A DNA stretch of 48,419 nt, taken from Desulfobacteraceae bacterium (GTDB taxonomy: Bacteria; Desulfobacterota; Desulfobacteria; Desulfobacterales; JAABRJ01). Under the pieces are notes generated by a model, which saw nothing but the letters and a program-made list of their open reading frames with translations, did no database searches and was not told the origin of the DNA. The stretch lies in NCBI GenBank assembly GCA_022340425.1, contig JAJDNY010000199.1, positions 1 to 48,419 on the forward strand, in the 5' to 3' direction. The first letter of the stretch is position 1; every line of letters starts with the position of its first letter. Positions 17,625 to 25,772 of the stretch are shown piece after piece. Made by a program: the position numbers and the translations under genes.

Positions 17625-18559
17625 CCTCTTTTCTCCTCCGGCGACGGGGTTTCCCGGTCCCCCCTGCGGCGAATCTTGTCGCAAAAGGCGGTGTCCGAGC
17701 AGCTATAGACGCGCCGGCCTGTCTTATCGTCGACCACCTCGTCCAGAAAGGTTGTGGCGGCACCGCAGCGCTCGCAGCGCCGGCCGTCAAAGGCCTCGAC
17801 CCGAAAAGCGAAGTCCTCGAAGGCCAAGGGTTCCACCCGGGTGTGGGGGGGGACGGCGTAAATCCGCTTTTCCCGGCCGGCGCAGAAGAGCAGCAGCGCT
17901 TCGCCCCGGTTCAGCTTGGGCACATCCCAGCGCGGAATGGGGCTGGGGTCCATGAGGTGGCGCCGGTTGACCATCACCGGGTAGCGCGCGCCCACGGTGA
18001 TCGCCTTGAATTTCACGATGTCTTCGTAGAGGTAGAGCCACATGCGGCTGTAATCGGCCTCGGCATGCATCCGCCGGGTTGTGCGTTCCGACGGCTCCAC
18101 CAGGCGCAGGGGCTCCGGGATGGGCACCTGAAAGACCAGCACCTGGTGGGGGCGGAGGGGCTCCTCGGGAATCCGGTGGCGGGTCTGGATCAGCGTGGCG
18201 GCGGCGGTGTCGGTGGTCAGGGCCGCGTCAGTCACGCGCTTGACAAACCTTTTGATGTTGACGGCGTTGACGCTGTCGTCGGCCCCCTGATCAATGACCT
18301 TGAGCACATCCTGCGGGCCGATGAGCGCCAGCGTCAACTGCAGACCGCCGGTTCCCCAGCCGCGGGCGATGGGCATTTCGCGCGAGCCGAAAGCCACTTG
18401 GCAACCGGGGATGGCCACGGCCTTGAGCAGCTTGCGCCGGATTTCGCGTTTGGCGCCCTCGTCCAGAAAGCCGTACGCATACCGGTCGCCCTCGGTGGGC
18501 AGGCGATCGCGCCAGTCGGCCGGCGGCGGCATCGGTTCAAGCGGCACGCTGAGGGTCAT
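17621..18559 (-). CDS. phnJ: Carbon-phosphorus lyase catalytic subunit PhnJ
   Basis: 312 residues; E. coli PhnJ has 281. It uses S-adenosylmethionine and a 4Fe-4S cluster to make a glycyl and then a thiyl radical that breaks the C-P bond, releasing the hydrocarbon (methane from methylphosphonate). Cys262, 265, 287 and 293 fit the family pattern CX2CX21CX5C exactly. Gly52 in AIPG matches the radical glycine (E. coli Gly32). The residue after it is Cys53 where E. coli has Tyr. The start at 18559 makes an ATGA overlap with phnI and has the normal N-terminus; longer in-frame starts run into phnI. Confidence 0.97.
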   Translation of the reverse strand: MTLSVPLEPMPPPADWRDRLPTEGDRYAYGFLDEGAKREIRRKLLKAVAIPGCQVAFGSREMPIARGWGTGGLQLTLALIGPQDVLKVIDQGADDSVNAVNIKRFVKRVTDAALTTDTAAATLIQTRHRIPEEPLRPHQVLVFQVPIPEPLRLVEPSERTTRRMHAEADYSRMWLYLYEDIVKFKAITVGARYPVMVNRRHLMDPSPIPRWDVPKLNRGEALLLFCAGREKRIYAVPPHTRVEPLAFEDFAFRVEAFDGRRCERCGAATTFLDEVVDDKTGRRVYSCSDTAFCDKIRRRGDRETPSPEEKRG

Positions 18560-19659
18560 GAAAGGGGGTCCCGGGCCGATGTCTCTTCGGCCTGAATGTT
18601 TCGCAGCCGATCGAGTTCCGACTGAAAGGTGACGTAATGGGGCAGTTTGTAGTGATTGCAGAAGCCCATGGACTCGATGCCGTCCACATGGGTCAGCACA
18701 AACTCCTGGTCTTCGGACGGCGCTGCCGGCTCCGGGGCGGCGATGGCCCGGTCCAGGACGGCCATGGCGATGGCTTTGGTTTCGTTGTGGCCGAAACACA
18801 ATCCGTAGCCGAGACTGAAGACCGCCGGCCCGCCGTCATCGGCGATGCGTGAGATGACCTCGGCCTCGGTCACCAGAATTTCGCCGATGGTCTCCACCAC
18901 GCCGCTGACGGGGTTTTTGTAGGGCACCGGCAGGTACCCCACCCGCAGCTCACCGATCACCGGGTGGACCGACCCGTAGCCGCGCATGTTGGAGTAGGCC
19001 AGTGCCAGCATGCCGCCGGTTTCGCCCCGCGCAAGGCTTTGCAGCTGGGCGCTGCGCGCAGCCGGGAAGGTGAGGGCCTGGCGGGTGATATCCACCAGCG
19101 GCTCCTCCTTCCCGGAAGACGCCGGGCGGGGTGCCAGCAGGCCCTCGCGCCGCAGCATCTCGACCACCTTGGGAAAGCGCTCGGGAAGCGGCGCTAGCGG
19201 CGCGGTGTCTTTTAAAAGCTGCGCAACCGCCTCTCGCGTGCGGGCCGACGATTCCGCCTGCAAATCGAAATCCAGCAGCCGCAGGGTGTAGTCCGAGGTC
19301 GGGCCGAGGAGCTGCCCGCCGGGGATATCCTTGAAGGCCGCGGAAATGCGTCGGATCAGGCGCATGGCGTCGGTGGCGATGGGCTCGGCATACCCCAGGC
19401 GGGGGAGGGTGGTGCGGTAGGCGCGCAGGATGAAGGCGGCCTCCAAGGTGTCGCCGGCCGCCTGCTTGAAGGCCAGGGCCGCCAGATCCGGCGCGTAAAG
19501 CGACCCCTCGCCCATCACCCGGTCCACCGCAAAATGGAGCTGATCGCGGATCTGGGCCGGCTCCAGCAGATTGGAATCCCCGCCGGCGCGACGCACCAGG
19601 CTGAATTGCGCGGCATTTTCGATGGCGGCGGCCCCGCCTCTGACGGCCACATACCCCAT
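18556..19659 (-). CDS. phnI: C-P lyase nucleosidase subunit PhnI
   Basis: 367 residues, about the length of E. coli PhnI (354). Recognisable blocks: MGYVAVRGG at the start, AYRTTLPRLGYAEP near residue 83, AYSNMRGYGSVHPVIGELR near residue 220 and FSLGYGLCFGHNETKAIAM near residue 285. With PhnG, H and L it displaces the base of ATP by phosphonate to form ribose 1-phosphonate 5-triphosphate, and it is part of the PhnGHIJ core. It starts four bases after the phnH stop and overlaps phnJ by four. Confidence 0.96.
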   Translation of the reverse strand: MGYVAVRGGAAAIENAAQFSLVRRAGGDSNLLEPAQIRDQLHFAVDRVMGEGSLYAPDLAALAFKQAAGDTLEAAFILRAYRTTLPRLGYAEPIATDAMRLIRRISAAFKDIPGGQLLGPTSDYTLRLLDFDLQAESSARTREAVAQLLKDTAPLAPLPERFPKVVEMLRREGLLAPRPASSGKEEPLVDITRQALTFPAARSAQLQSLARGETGGMLALAYSNMRGYGSVHPVIGELRVGYLPVPYKNPVSGVVETIGEILVTEAEVISRIADDGGPAVFSLGYGLCFGHNETKAIAMAVLDRAIAAPEPAAPSEDQEFVLTHVDGIESMGFCNHYKLPHYVTFQSELDRLRNIQAEETSARDPLS

Positions 19660-19663
19660 TGTG

Positions 19664-20245
19664 TCACCCCACCTGAATGCGCGTTGAACGCGGCAGCCCC
19701 ATCAACTCACCGCCCGGTCGCACAAAAAAGGCATCGACGCCCAGGGGGTAGTCGGCGTTGACGGTCATCAGCGCCTGGAACTCGGCCGGCGGGACTCCGG
19801 GCATCTCCGGCGGGATGCCGTCGGGCCGGGCGATGCCCGGCCCCCGGAGCCGCACCTGCAGGCGTTGCGAAGCGTCCGCCGCCCCGCCAGCCAGACAGTA
19901 GACCAGGGTCGCGCCCTCCTCGGGGGCTTCCAGCCGGCCATGTTTGGCGCGCGCCGCCGCCTCTTGACCGCGGGACCCGGCGATAAAAAGGTAGTCCGCC
20001 TTTTCCGGCACCTCGGGGCGCCCCTGGGTGGCCCCCACCAGGGCCGCCTGGAGGGCCCGGGCGTTGCCGCCGCCGATCACGCAAAGGCTCACCTCATGGT
20101 CCAGCAGACAGCCCCCCACGGCCAGGATCGCGGCGAAAGGCGCGGCGGCCTCGATGCCGCCCAACCGGACCAGACGGCCCGGCCGGCTCATGGCCTCCAG
20201 CAGGATGCGGAAGTTCTGCTGGTTTTTTAAGATCTCGGCATCCAT
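19664..20245 (-). CDS. phnH: C-P lyase core subunit PhnH
   Basis: 193 residues (E. coli 194). Blocks seen: NFRILLEAMSRPGR near residue 12, LLDHEVS near residue 47, a GTDYPLGVD-like motif (NADYPLGVD) near residue 164 and a C-terminal GLPRSTR. PhnH is a PLP-transferase-fold scaffold subunit of the PhnGHIJ complex without known catalysis of its own. The ATG at 20245 overlaps the phnG stop by one base (TGATG); a longer frame upstream lies in phnG and is rejected. Confidence 0.95.
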   Translation of the reverse strand: MDAEILKNQQNFRILLEAMSRPGRLVRLGGIEAAAPFAAILAVGGCLLDHEVSLCVIGGGNARALQAALVGATQGRPEVPEKADYLFIAGSRGQEAAARAKHGRLEAPEEGATLVYCLAGGAADASQRLQVRLRGPGIARPDGIPPEMPGVPPAEFQALMTVNADYPLGVDAFFVRPGGELMGLPRSTRIQVG

Positions 20246-20733
20246 CAAGGCCGCTTCTCCGGCGGGTCTCCCAGGGAGCCAAAGTCCACGGTCTCTTTTT
20301 TCATGGACGTGAAGCGCACCCGGGTGGCGGCGGCCAGCCGGGACATCCGCGCCTCCCGCTGGCCCTTGGTTTTCTCCAGGCGTTCGACCAGATCGCAGAT
20401 CCATTCACGCATCGATGCCCCGCCTGCCTGCGCGGCGGCCTCAACCGCCGCCAGCAGCAGGGCGCGCTGTGGTTCCTCACCGCAGATCACGCCGCAGCCC
20501 ACCTGCCCGTCGCAAACCACCTGGGCTTCGCTGACCAGCACTTCCCCCAGATGGAAGGACGTGTCGAACGGGTCGCGTGCGCTGGCCATCAGCAGGCCGG
20601 TGTGCGGCGCGCGCCGGATGCGGAAGCGCCCCGAAGCCCAGAGCCGGTCGAGGAGCGCCTCCACCTGGCCCGTCTCGGCCGCGGAGATCACCCTGAGCAG
20701 GCGCGTTTTGAGGTCCCCGGCGGCTTCGGGCAT
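20245..20733 (-). CDS. phnG: C-P lyase core subunit PhnG
   Basis: 162 residues (E. coli 150). The motifs RAPHTGLLMASARD near residue 42, FHLGEVLVSEAQV near residue 60 and GCGVICGEEPQRALLLAA near residue 77 are typical. It works with PhnH and PhnI in the nucleophilic transfer step. ATG at 20733 is preferred; an earlier in-frame start at 20820 would overlap the preceding transferase gene. The ribosome site is modest (GGAG about 11 bases upstream). Confidence 0.94.
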   Translation of the reverse strand: MPEAAGDLKTRLLRVISAAETGQVEALLDRLWASGRFRIRRAPHTGLLMASARDPFDTSFHLGEVLVSEAQVVCDGQVGCGVICGEEPQRALLLAAVEAAAQAGGASMREWICDLVERLEKTKGQREARMSRLAAATRVRFTSMKKETVDFGSLGDPPEKRP

Positions 20734-20773
20734 TCTGCGGCGGTCTCCGGCCCCCCCAGCTGCGGCGGGGGGA

Positions 20774-21418
20774 TCAGGCGAAGGCTTCAAGAAATTGCTC
20801 CAGGTTCGAGAAGTGCTCAAAGCGCGCTTCCAGGGTTGCCCGGTTCCAGTCCCACCAGGCGATGCGCATCAGTTTGTCGACCACATCCTGGCTGAAACGC
20901 ATCCGCAGGAAGCGGGCCGGCACCCCGGCCACCACCTGGTAGGGCGCCACATCCCGGGTCACCACCGCCCCGGCTGCCACCACCGCCCCGCTGCCGACCG
21001 TAACGCCGGCCATCACCTGGGCCCCGGCGCCGATCCAGACATCATGGCCGATGCGGCAGGATTGCCTGCGGCGCCACTGGAAAACCGCATCGTCATCGGT
21101 CCCCGCAAAGCCATACCGCCGTCGGCGGTAGGTGCAGTGATGTTGCGTCACCCGGTGCATGGGATGATTGCCAGGGTTGATGAAAACGTGGGAGGCAATC
21201 GAGCAGAACTTGCCTATTTCGGTGTAAATGACCACGCCATCGGATCCGGCCAGGTAGCTGTAATCCCCTAGCCGGGAGGCCAGCACCGTCCAGTTGGGTC
21301 CGATATCGGTATAGCCGCCGATTACGGAGCCGCGCACCTGGGCGGCGGCGTGCACCTGGGGCGCCGCATCGGCCGCCGCGACTTCGATATCCCCGAGGTC
21401 TTCTGCTGTTTCCATCAT
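20774..21418 (-). CDS. Hexapeptide-repeat acetyltransferase of the phosphonate cluster
   Basis: 214 residues. Repeated isoleucine/valine-rich hexapeptides (for example [20 protein letters not shown] near residue 140) form a left-handed beta helix, and a loop with [10 protein letters not shown] supplies catalytic His. This matches the phosphonate-metabolism hexapeptide transferase family often found in phn operons, related to chloramphenicol and Vat acetyltransferases. It probably acetylates an amino-phosphonate or another intermediate; the exact role is not established. ATG at 21418 has AAGGAG eight bases before it. It is the first gene of the C-P lyase operon, with a candidate Pho box about 50 bases upstream. 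Confidence 0.9.
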   Translation of the reverse strand: MMETAEDLGDIEVAAADAAPQVHAAAQVRGSVIGGYTDIGPNWTVLASRLGDYSYLAGSDGVVIYTEIGKFCSIASHVFINPGNHPMHRVTQHHCTYRRRRYGFAGTDDDAVFQWRRRQSCRIGHDVWIGAGAQVMAGVTVGSGAVVAAGAVVTRDVAPYQVVAGVPARFLRMRFSQDVVDKLMRIAWWDWNRATLEARFEHFSNLEQFLEAFA

Positions 21419-21466
21419 CCTTACTTCTCCTTTGAGACCACTATCCACGGCAAAGATTTGGCGGGG

Positions 21467-21484
21467 ATTAGAATTGGGTTAGAA
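21467..21484 (-). promoter_or_regulatory. Candidate Pho box upstream of the C-P lyase operon
   Basis: On the minus strand TTCTAAC-CCAA-TTCTAAT: two 7-base direct repeats separated by 4 bases, giving the 11-base period of PhoB sites (consensus in E. coli CTGTCAT repeats). It ends 49 bases before the first start codon of the operon. A weak AATCTT eight bases downstream could be the -10. Assignment is by architecture and context. Confidence 0.5.
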
Positions 21485-21729
21485 ATTTGGTCAGGCCCGA
21501 CCGATGTCGATCAAAGGCCGCTGCGGCCGAGGGTGACCACCAGCGGCCAGTCGGGTGCCGCCCGAACCTTCCGGGGCGGACCCCGCCGACTGCGGCCGCC
21601 CCTCGCCACAGGGCTTGAAAAAAAAACCGGCGGGGGCTAAAAGAGCCTACGGTAGTTGGCCGGCGCAATGGAAACGGGCCGCCGCCCCCCCTCTACCTTA
21701 CATGCCGCTTTCGGAAAGGAACCTTTGCC

Positions 21730-22188
21730 GTGAGCATTTGGAAGGTGCCCGGCCCCATCGACCTGGCCGTGCTCAACCTCTCTTCCCGCAACACCCTGGT
21801 GGCGCACCTGGGCATCGAGATCAGCGCCGTGGGCGATGACTGGGTTCAGGCCAGCATGCCGGTGGACCACCGCACCCATCAGCCCATGGGGCTGCTGCAC
21901 GGCGGGGCCTCGGTGGCCCTGGCGGAAACGGTGGGCAGCGTCGCGGCCAATCTGGCGGTGGCCCCCCCGCGGCGCTGCCTCGGCCTGGAGATCAACGCCA
22001 ACCATATCCGCAGCGTCCAACGGGGGGTGGTCACGGCCGTCGCCCGGCCGATCCAGATTGGGCGCAGGATCCAGGTGTGGGACATTCGGATCGCCGACGC
22101 GGAGGACCGCACCGTCTGCGTCGCGCGTCTGACCATGGCGGTGGTCACCCCCCATTCAGCGGCCGACCCACCATCGGAACCGGTTTAG
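21730..22188 (+). CDS. PaaI/YdiI-like hotdog-fold acyl-CoA thioesterase
   Basis: 152 residues. The hotdog signature is HQPMGLLHGGASVALAETVGS near residue 53, with the catalytic Glu of the LAE segment; LEINANHIRSV follows near residue 89. Such enzymes hydrolyse aromatic or hydroxylated acyl-CoAs, for example DHNA-CoA in menaquinone synthesis or phenylacetyl-CoA intermediates; which one is not clear. GTG start with GGAAAGGA about nine bases upstream. It is divergent from the phn operon and 44 bases ahead of the SrkA-like gene. Confidence 0.9.
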   Translation: MSIWKVPGPIDLAVLNLSSRNTLVAHLGIEISAVGDDWVQASMPVDHRTHQPMGLLHGGASVALAETVGSVAANLAVAPPRRCLGLEINANHIRSVQRGVVTAVARPIQIGRRIQVWDIRIADAEDRTVCVARLTMAVVTPHSAADPPSEPV

Positions 22189-22232
22189 GCCCGCCGCTGG
22201 AAACCTTCAGCAGAGACCAGATCAAGGCTCGC

Positions 22233-23198
22233 ATGGACCATTTTTCACAATTGACCCCCGATCGCTTTCTGCCGGCCCTGGAAGAGTCGCTGGGGACCCG
22301 GCTGACCGCACTTGCCCGCCCCCTCAACAGTTACGTCAACCGCGTCTATGAGGTCCAGACGCCGGACAAGACCGCCTACATCGCCAAATTCTACCGCTCC
22401 GGGCGCTGGTCCCAGGCCGCCTTGCAGGACGAGCACACCTTTATTCAGGACTGCGCCGAAATCGACATTCCGGTGGTCTGCCCGCTTCGGCTCAAAAACG
22501 GTGAAACGCTGGGGCGTTTGGGCGGGATTTTCTTTGCCGTCTTCCCCAAGCGGGGTGGGCGCGCCTTCGACATCGAGCGCGAGGAGAGCTGGGTGCGGGT
22601 GGGCACCCTGCTGGGCCGGCTGCACAACGCCGGCCAGAAAAGGCGGGCCGCCGCGCGGCTCGAGCTGACGCCGGAGGCCACCACCCGCCGTTATGCGGCC
22701 CAGCTGGTGGCAGAGGCGGTCACCGAATCCTACCGCCAGAAGTACGGCGACATTTGCGCGCGCATCATCGACGCCTTAACGCCCCGCTTCGAGGGGCTGG
22801 AATCCATCCGGCTGCACGGCGACTTTCATGCCGGCAACATCCTGCAGCGCCCCGGCGAGGGGTTGATGGTGATCGATTTCGACGACATGCTGAACGGCCC
22901 CGGCGTGCAGGACCTCTGGCTGCTCCTGCCCGACCACTATCCGGCCAGCGAACGCCACCTGCAGCTGCTGCTGACCGGCTACCGCCAGTTCCGCGCCCCG
23001 GACCACCGCTGGCCACTGCTGATCGAAGGGCTGCGGGCCATGCGCATGATCTACTTCACCGCCTGGTGCAGCCTGCAGCGCGGGGATTACCAGTTCCAAA
23101 GCAAGTTCCCCGACTGGGGCAGCGACCGCTTTTGGGCGCGGGAGGTCCAGGATTTGAGAACCCAGTACGCCTACATGCTGGAGGCGGCGGGCGGTTGA
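22233..23198 (+). CDS. srkA: SrkA/YihE-like serine/threonine kinase
   Basis: 321 residues (E. coli SrkA 328). Begins with the family-typical FSQLTPDRFLPALE block; IRLHGDFHAGNIL near residue 195 is the catalytic loop and VIDFDD near residue 215 is the metal-binding Asp. The ending LRTQYAYMLEA is also typical. SrkA is a cytoplasmic aminoglycoside-phosphotransferase-fold kinase that counters stress-induced death. The start was placed at 22233 because sequence before it overlaps the thioesterase gene in another frame. It may be co-transcribed with the thioesterase and lipoprotein genes. Confidence 0.92.
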   Translation: MDHFSQLTPDRFLPALEESLGTRLTALARPLNSYVNRVYEVQTPDKTAYIAKFYRSGRWSQAALQDEHTFIQDCAEIDIPVVCPLRLKNGETLGRLGGIFFAVFPKRGGRAFDIEREESWVRVGTLLGRLHNAGQKRRAAARLELTPEATTRRYAAQLVAEAVTESYRQKYGDICARIIDALTPRFEGLESIRLHGDFHAGNILQRPGEGLMVIDFDDMLNGPGVQDLWLLLPDHYPASERHLQLLLTGYRQFRAPDHRWPLLIEGLRAMRMIYFTAWCSLQRGDYQFQSKFPDWGSDRFWAREVQDLRTQYAYMLEAAGG

Positions 23199-23224
23199 GG
23201 TCGGCAGGGAGGTGAAAGGGGGCT

Positions 23225-23740
23225 ATGCAGCTTTTGAGAGTGCTCTTGATGCTGGCGGTTGCCGCCGCCAACGTTTCGTGTTCGGTCATTTCAAGCGGGA
23301 TCCGGGCCGAGGCCGAACCCCGGGCGGCTTTTGGCGCGCTGCTGGAAAACCCCGACGCCTTCAGGGGCAAAACCGTGATCCTGGGCGGCTATATTCTCGA
23401 TATCCGCGTCGACGGCGACCGCAACCTGCTGCGCGTGCTGCAGGCGCCGCTGATCATGCGCGACGAACCGGCGGTGCGCTCGGATTCCCAGGGCCGCTTC
23501 TGCCTCGTGCAGCAGGGGTTTTTGGAGCCCGAAATTTTCCAGCCGGGCCGCAAGATCACCGTCGCCGGAAGGGTGATGGGGATGGAGGCGACGCCCCACG
23601 GCCCCTGCCTGACCCTTGAAGCCCGCGAAATCCATCTGTGGCAGGTCAACCCCTACCGTGATCTGCCCTACTACCACTACGACGAGTGGGATTATCCGTT
23701 CTTCATCCGCCGCCGTTTTCGCGGCTATCATGACCGCTGA
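23225..23740 (+). CDS. Slp-family outer membrane lipoprotein
   Basis: 171 residues. A short hydrophobic leader (residues 3-16) ends at Cys19 in NVSC, a slightly unusual lipobox. The body matches the Slp family: AFGALLENPDAFRGKTVILGGYI near residue 35, a GRFCLVQQGFLEPEIF block near residue 97 and GRKITVAGRVMG. Slp in E. coli is an outer membrane lipoprotein induced in starvation and acid stress. GGGAGG about 12 bases before the start. The C-terminus is rich in Tyr, Asp and Arg. Starts 26 bases after the kinase gene, so probably the same operon. Confidence 0.82.
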   Translation: MQLLRVLLMLAVAAANVSCSVISSGIRAEAEPRAAFGALLENPDAFRGKTVILGGYILDIRVDGDRNLLRVLQAPLIMRDEPAVRSDSQGRFCLVQQGFLEPEIFQPGRKITVAGRVMGMEATPHGPCLTLEAREIHLWQVNPYRDLPYYHYDEWDYPFFIRRRFRGYHDR

Positions 23741-23872
23741 GGGCCGCGCCGCGGCGGTTCGCCTGCGCCCCCGGCGGGACCGCTGCACCCCCTGTGCGTC
23801 TGCCGGCGGCTGAAGCCCGCGGTTCTGATTCCCCTCGCCTTCGGCCGGAGCTGCCGGCCCGTCCATTTGGAC

Positions 23873-23902
23873 TTGACATCGGCCTTCGCCTGTCGATATT
23901 GA
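23873..23902 (+). promoter_or_regulatory. Candidate promoter for the GNAT / peptidase genes
   Basis: TTGACA at 23873-23878, 18 bases, TATTGA at 23897-23902. It lies about 110 bases before the GNAT start in a 271-base gap that otherwise shows no gene. Confidence 0.4.
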
Positions 23903-24011
23903 CACCGGGTGCCGGGAACCCGCCCACGGCAGGCGGGCTCCACGGCCATGTCGGGATCAATGCAAGCGAAAGGAATACGAGCGGCCTGGCCCCCGTGCGC
24001 CAAGCCCTGTT

Positions 24012-24536
24012 ATGGAACCCACCGCATCCAAAGCAATCCAGGCGCCGCATCCGCAGGTGAAGATCCGCGAGATGGAAATCGACGACATCGCCAAAATCTT
24101 TCACCTCGGCGAGCAGCTCTTCGAAGCCGGCAGCATGCCCAATCTCTACCGGACCTGGGACGAGTTCGAGGTCACCGAACTCTACAACAGCGACACCGAA
24201 AACTGTCTGGTGGCCGAACTGGACGGTGAGCTGATCGGCTTTGCCCTGGGCACGACGATTTCCAAATCCAATTCCGCCTGGAAATACGGCCATCTGGTAT
24301 GGCTGGGGGTCGATCCGCGCTGCCAGCGGCTGGGTGTCGCCGAGAAGCTCTTTTTCCGCTTCCGCAGCATCATGCGCCGGCAGGGCGTGCGGATGCTGAT
24401 CGTGGACACCCAGGCCGAGAACCTCTCGGCCCTGCGTTTTTTTCGCAAAATGGGGTTCGGCAACCCCAGCCAGCACATCTACCTGTCGCTGAACATGGGG
24501 GGCAGCCAGCATGCCCGCAAGAAACCAACCGCCTGA
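24012..24536 (+). CDS. GNAT family N-acetyltransferase, RimI-like
   Basis: 174 residues. VKIREMEIDDIAKIFHLGEQLF near residue 17 opens the fold; VDPRCQRLGVAEKL near residue 99 is the acetyl-CoA loop; NLSALRFFRKMGFG near residue 138 is the C-terminal signature. It probably acetylates a protein or amine in the cytoplasm. No strong ribosome site precedes 24012; a later ATG at 24072 (EIDDIA) is an alternative start. Its end overlaps the M20 peptidase gene by 26 bases, so the two are translated from one message. Confidence 0.85.
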   Translation: MEPTASKAIQAPHPQVKIREMEIDDIAKIFHLGEQLFEAGSMPNLYRTWDEFEVTELYNSDTENCLVAELDGELIGFALGTTISKSNSAWKYGHLVWLGVDPRCQRLGVAEKLFFRFRSIMRRQGVRMLIVDTQAENLSALRFFRKMGFGNPSQHIYLSLNMGGSQHARKKPTA

Positions 24537-25674
24537 CCCGCCGGGTGCAGACCGGATGCCGCCCCCGGCGGAAGCCTTTCAACCCCGCCGGCTGCGCCGG
24601 CTGCTGGGTCGGCTGATCGACATCTACAGCCCGTCGGGCAAAGAGGGCGACATCCTGGCGTTTATCCACGGCTATCTCAAACGCCGGGGGCTGCCGGTGG
24701 AGCGCCAGGAGGTGGACGAACACCGCTGCAACCTGCTGGTGCTGCCCGTCGGGGCGGCGCCGCGACTGGTGATGCTGGGGCATGTGGACACCGTTCCGGC
24801 CTACGATCTGGACCATTTCGCCAGCGTGGAGACCGATGGCCGCATTCGCGGGCTGGGGGCCGCCGACATGAAGGGTGGTTGTGCGGCCATGATCGAGGCT
24901 TTCGTGGCCTTCCTTGAAAAAAGCGGTGGGATGCCCCCGGCCGCCCTGGCCCTGGTGGTGGGCGAGGAGGAGGACGGCGACGGGGCCGCGCGCCTCATCC
25001 GCGACCACCATTTCCCCTGGGCGGTCATCGGGGAGCCCACCGATCTCACCCCCTGCCTGAGCCACAGCGGCTATCTCGAACTCCAGGTGCGCACCCGGGG
25101 CAGGCGCCGGCATGCCTCCCTTTCCAGCCGCAACGAGAATGCCGTGGCCGCGATGCTGACCGCCATCCTGGCGATGACCCGCTATCTGGAGCAGGCCCAG
25201 CCCGATATCGTCTACAACATCCGCGACCTGTTCAGCGCCCGGGCCGGTTTCGTCGTTCCGGAGCGCTGCGAGGCCTGGCTCGATCTGCACCTGCCGCCGT
25301 CGGCGGCGATTGCCGAGGTGGCCGCCGACCTGGAGGGGATTTTCTGCCAGAGCGGGGGCAATTGCAACGGCGGCCAGCGGGATTTTCGCATCACCACCAT
25401 TGATGCCGGCTACAGCCTGCCCCACAAGGGACCGGTGGCCGAGACCCTGGCGGCGATCCTCGCGGCCCGCGGCCTGCCCGCCGAGCCCAGGGTCTTTCGC
25501 AGCCATTCCGACGCCAACCAGATCTGGGCCGCCGGGATCAAACCCGTTCTCTTGGGCCCCGGCCGGCTGGAGCAGGCCCACGTCCCCGAGGAGTCGGTCT
25601 CTTTTGGGAAGGTCTGCCAGGCGGCCGCCATTTACCACGATATCCTGACCGCCGCCGCCGCCGGCCGCTGGTAG
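24511..25674 (+). CDS. M20 family metallo-peptidase/deacylase (ArgE/DapE type)
   Basis: 387 residues. Di-zinc site residues are visible: His in LGHVDTVP (about residue 90), Asp in GAADMKGG (about 116), Glu pair in VGEEEDGDG (about 151) and a C-terminal His in EQAHVPEE (about 362). A dimerisation domain lies between. The family removes acyl groups from amino acids or cleaves dipeptides (ArgE, DapE, CPG2, LysK). The exact substrate is not clear. GGGGGGCAG precedes the start. The gene overlaps the GNAT gene; an acetylase with a deacylase is a suggestive but unproven pair. Confidence 0.88.
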   Translation: MPARNQPPDPPGADRMPPPAEAFQPRRLRRLLGRLIDIYSPSGKEGDILAFIHGYLKRRGLPVERQEVDEHRCNLLVLPVGAAPRLVMLGHVDTVPAYDLDHFASVETDGRIRGLGAADMKGGCAAMIEAFVAFLEKSGGMPPAALALVVGEEEDGDGAARLIRDHHFPWAVIGEPTDLTPCLSHSGYLELQVRTRGRRRHASLSSRNENAVAAMLTAILAMTRYLEQAQPDIVYNIRDLFSARAGFVVPERCEAWLDLHLPPSAAIAEVAADLEGIFCQSGGNCNGGQRDFRITTIDAGYSLPHKGPVAETLAAILAARGLPAEPRVFRSHSDANQIWAAGIKPVLLGPGRLEQAHVPEESVSFGKVCQAAAIYHDILTAAAAGRW

Positions 25675-25772
25675 GCGCGGCCCGCAGGCTGCCGGGCGCC
25701 TTCCGCCCGCGGTGGTGAACCATTTGCCTGGAGCGCCATGACGCCTGCCGTACCCTCTATGAGGAAGACACC

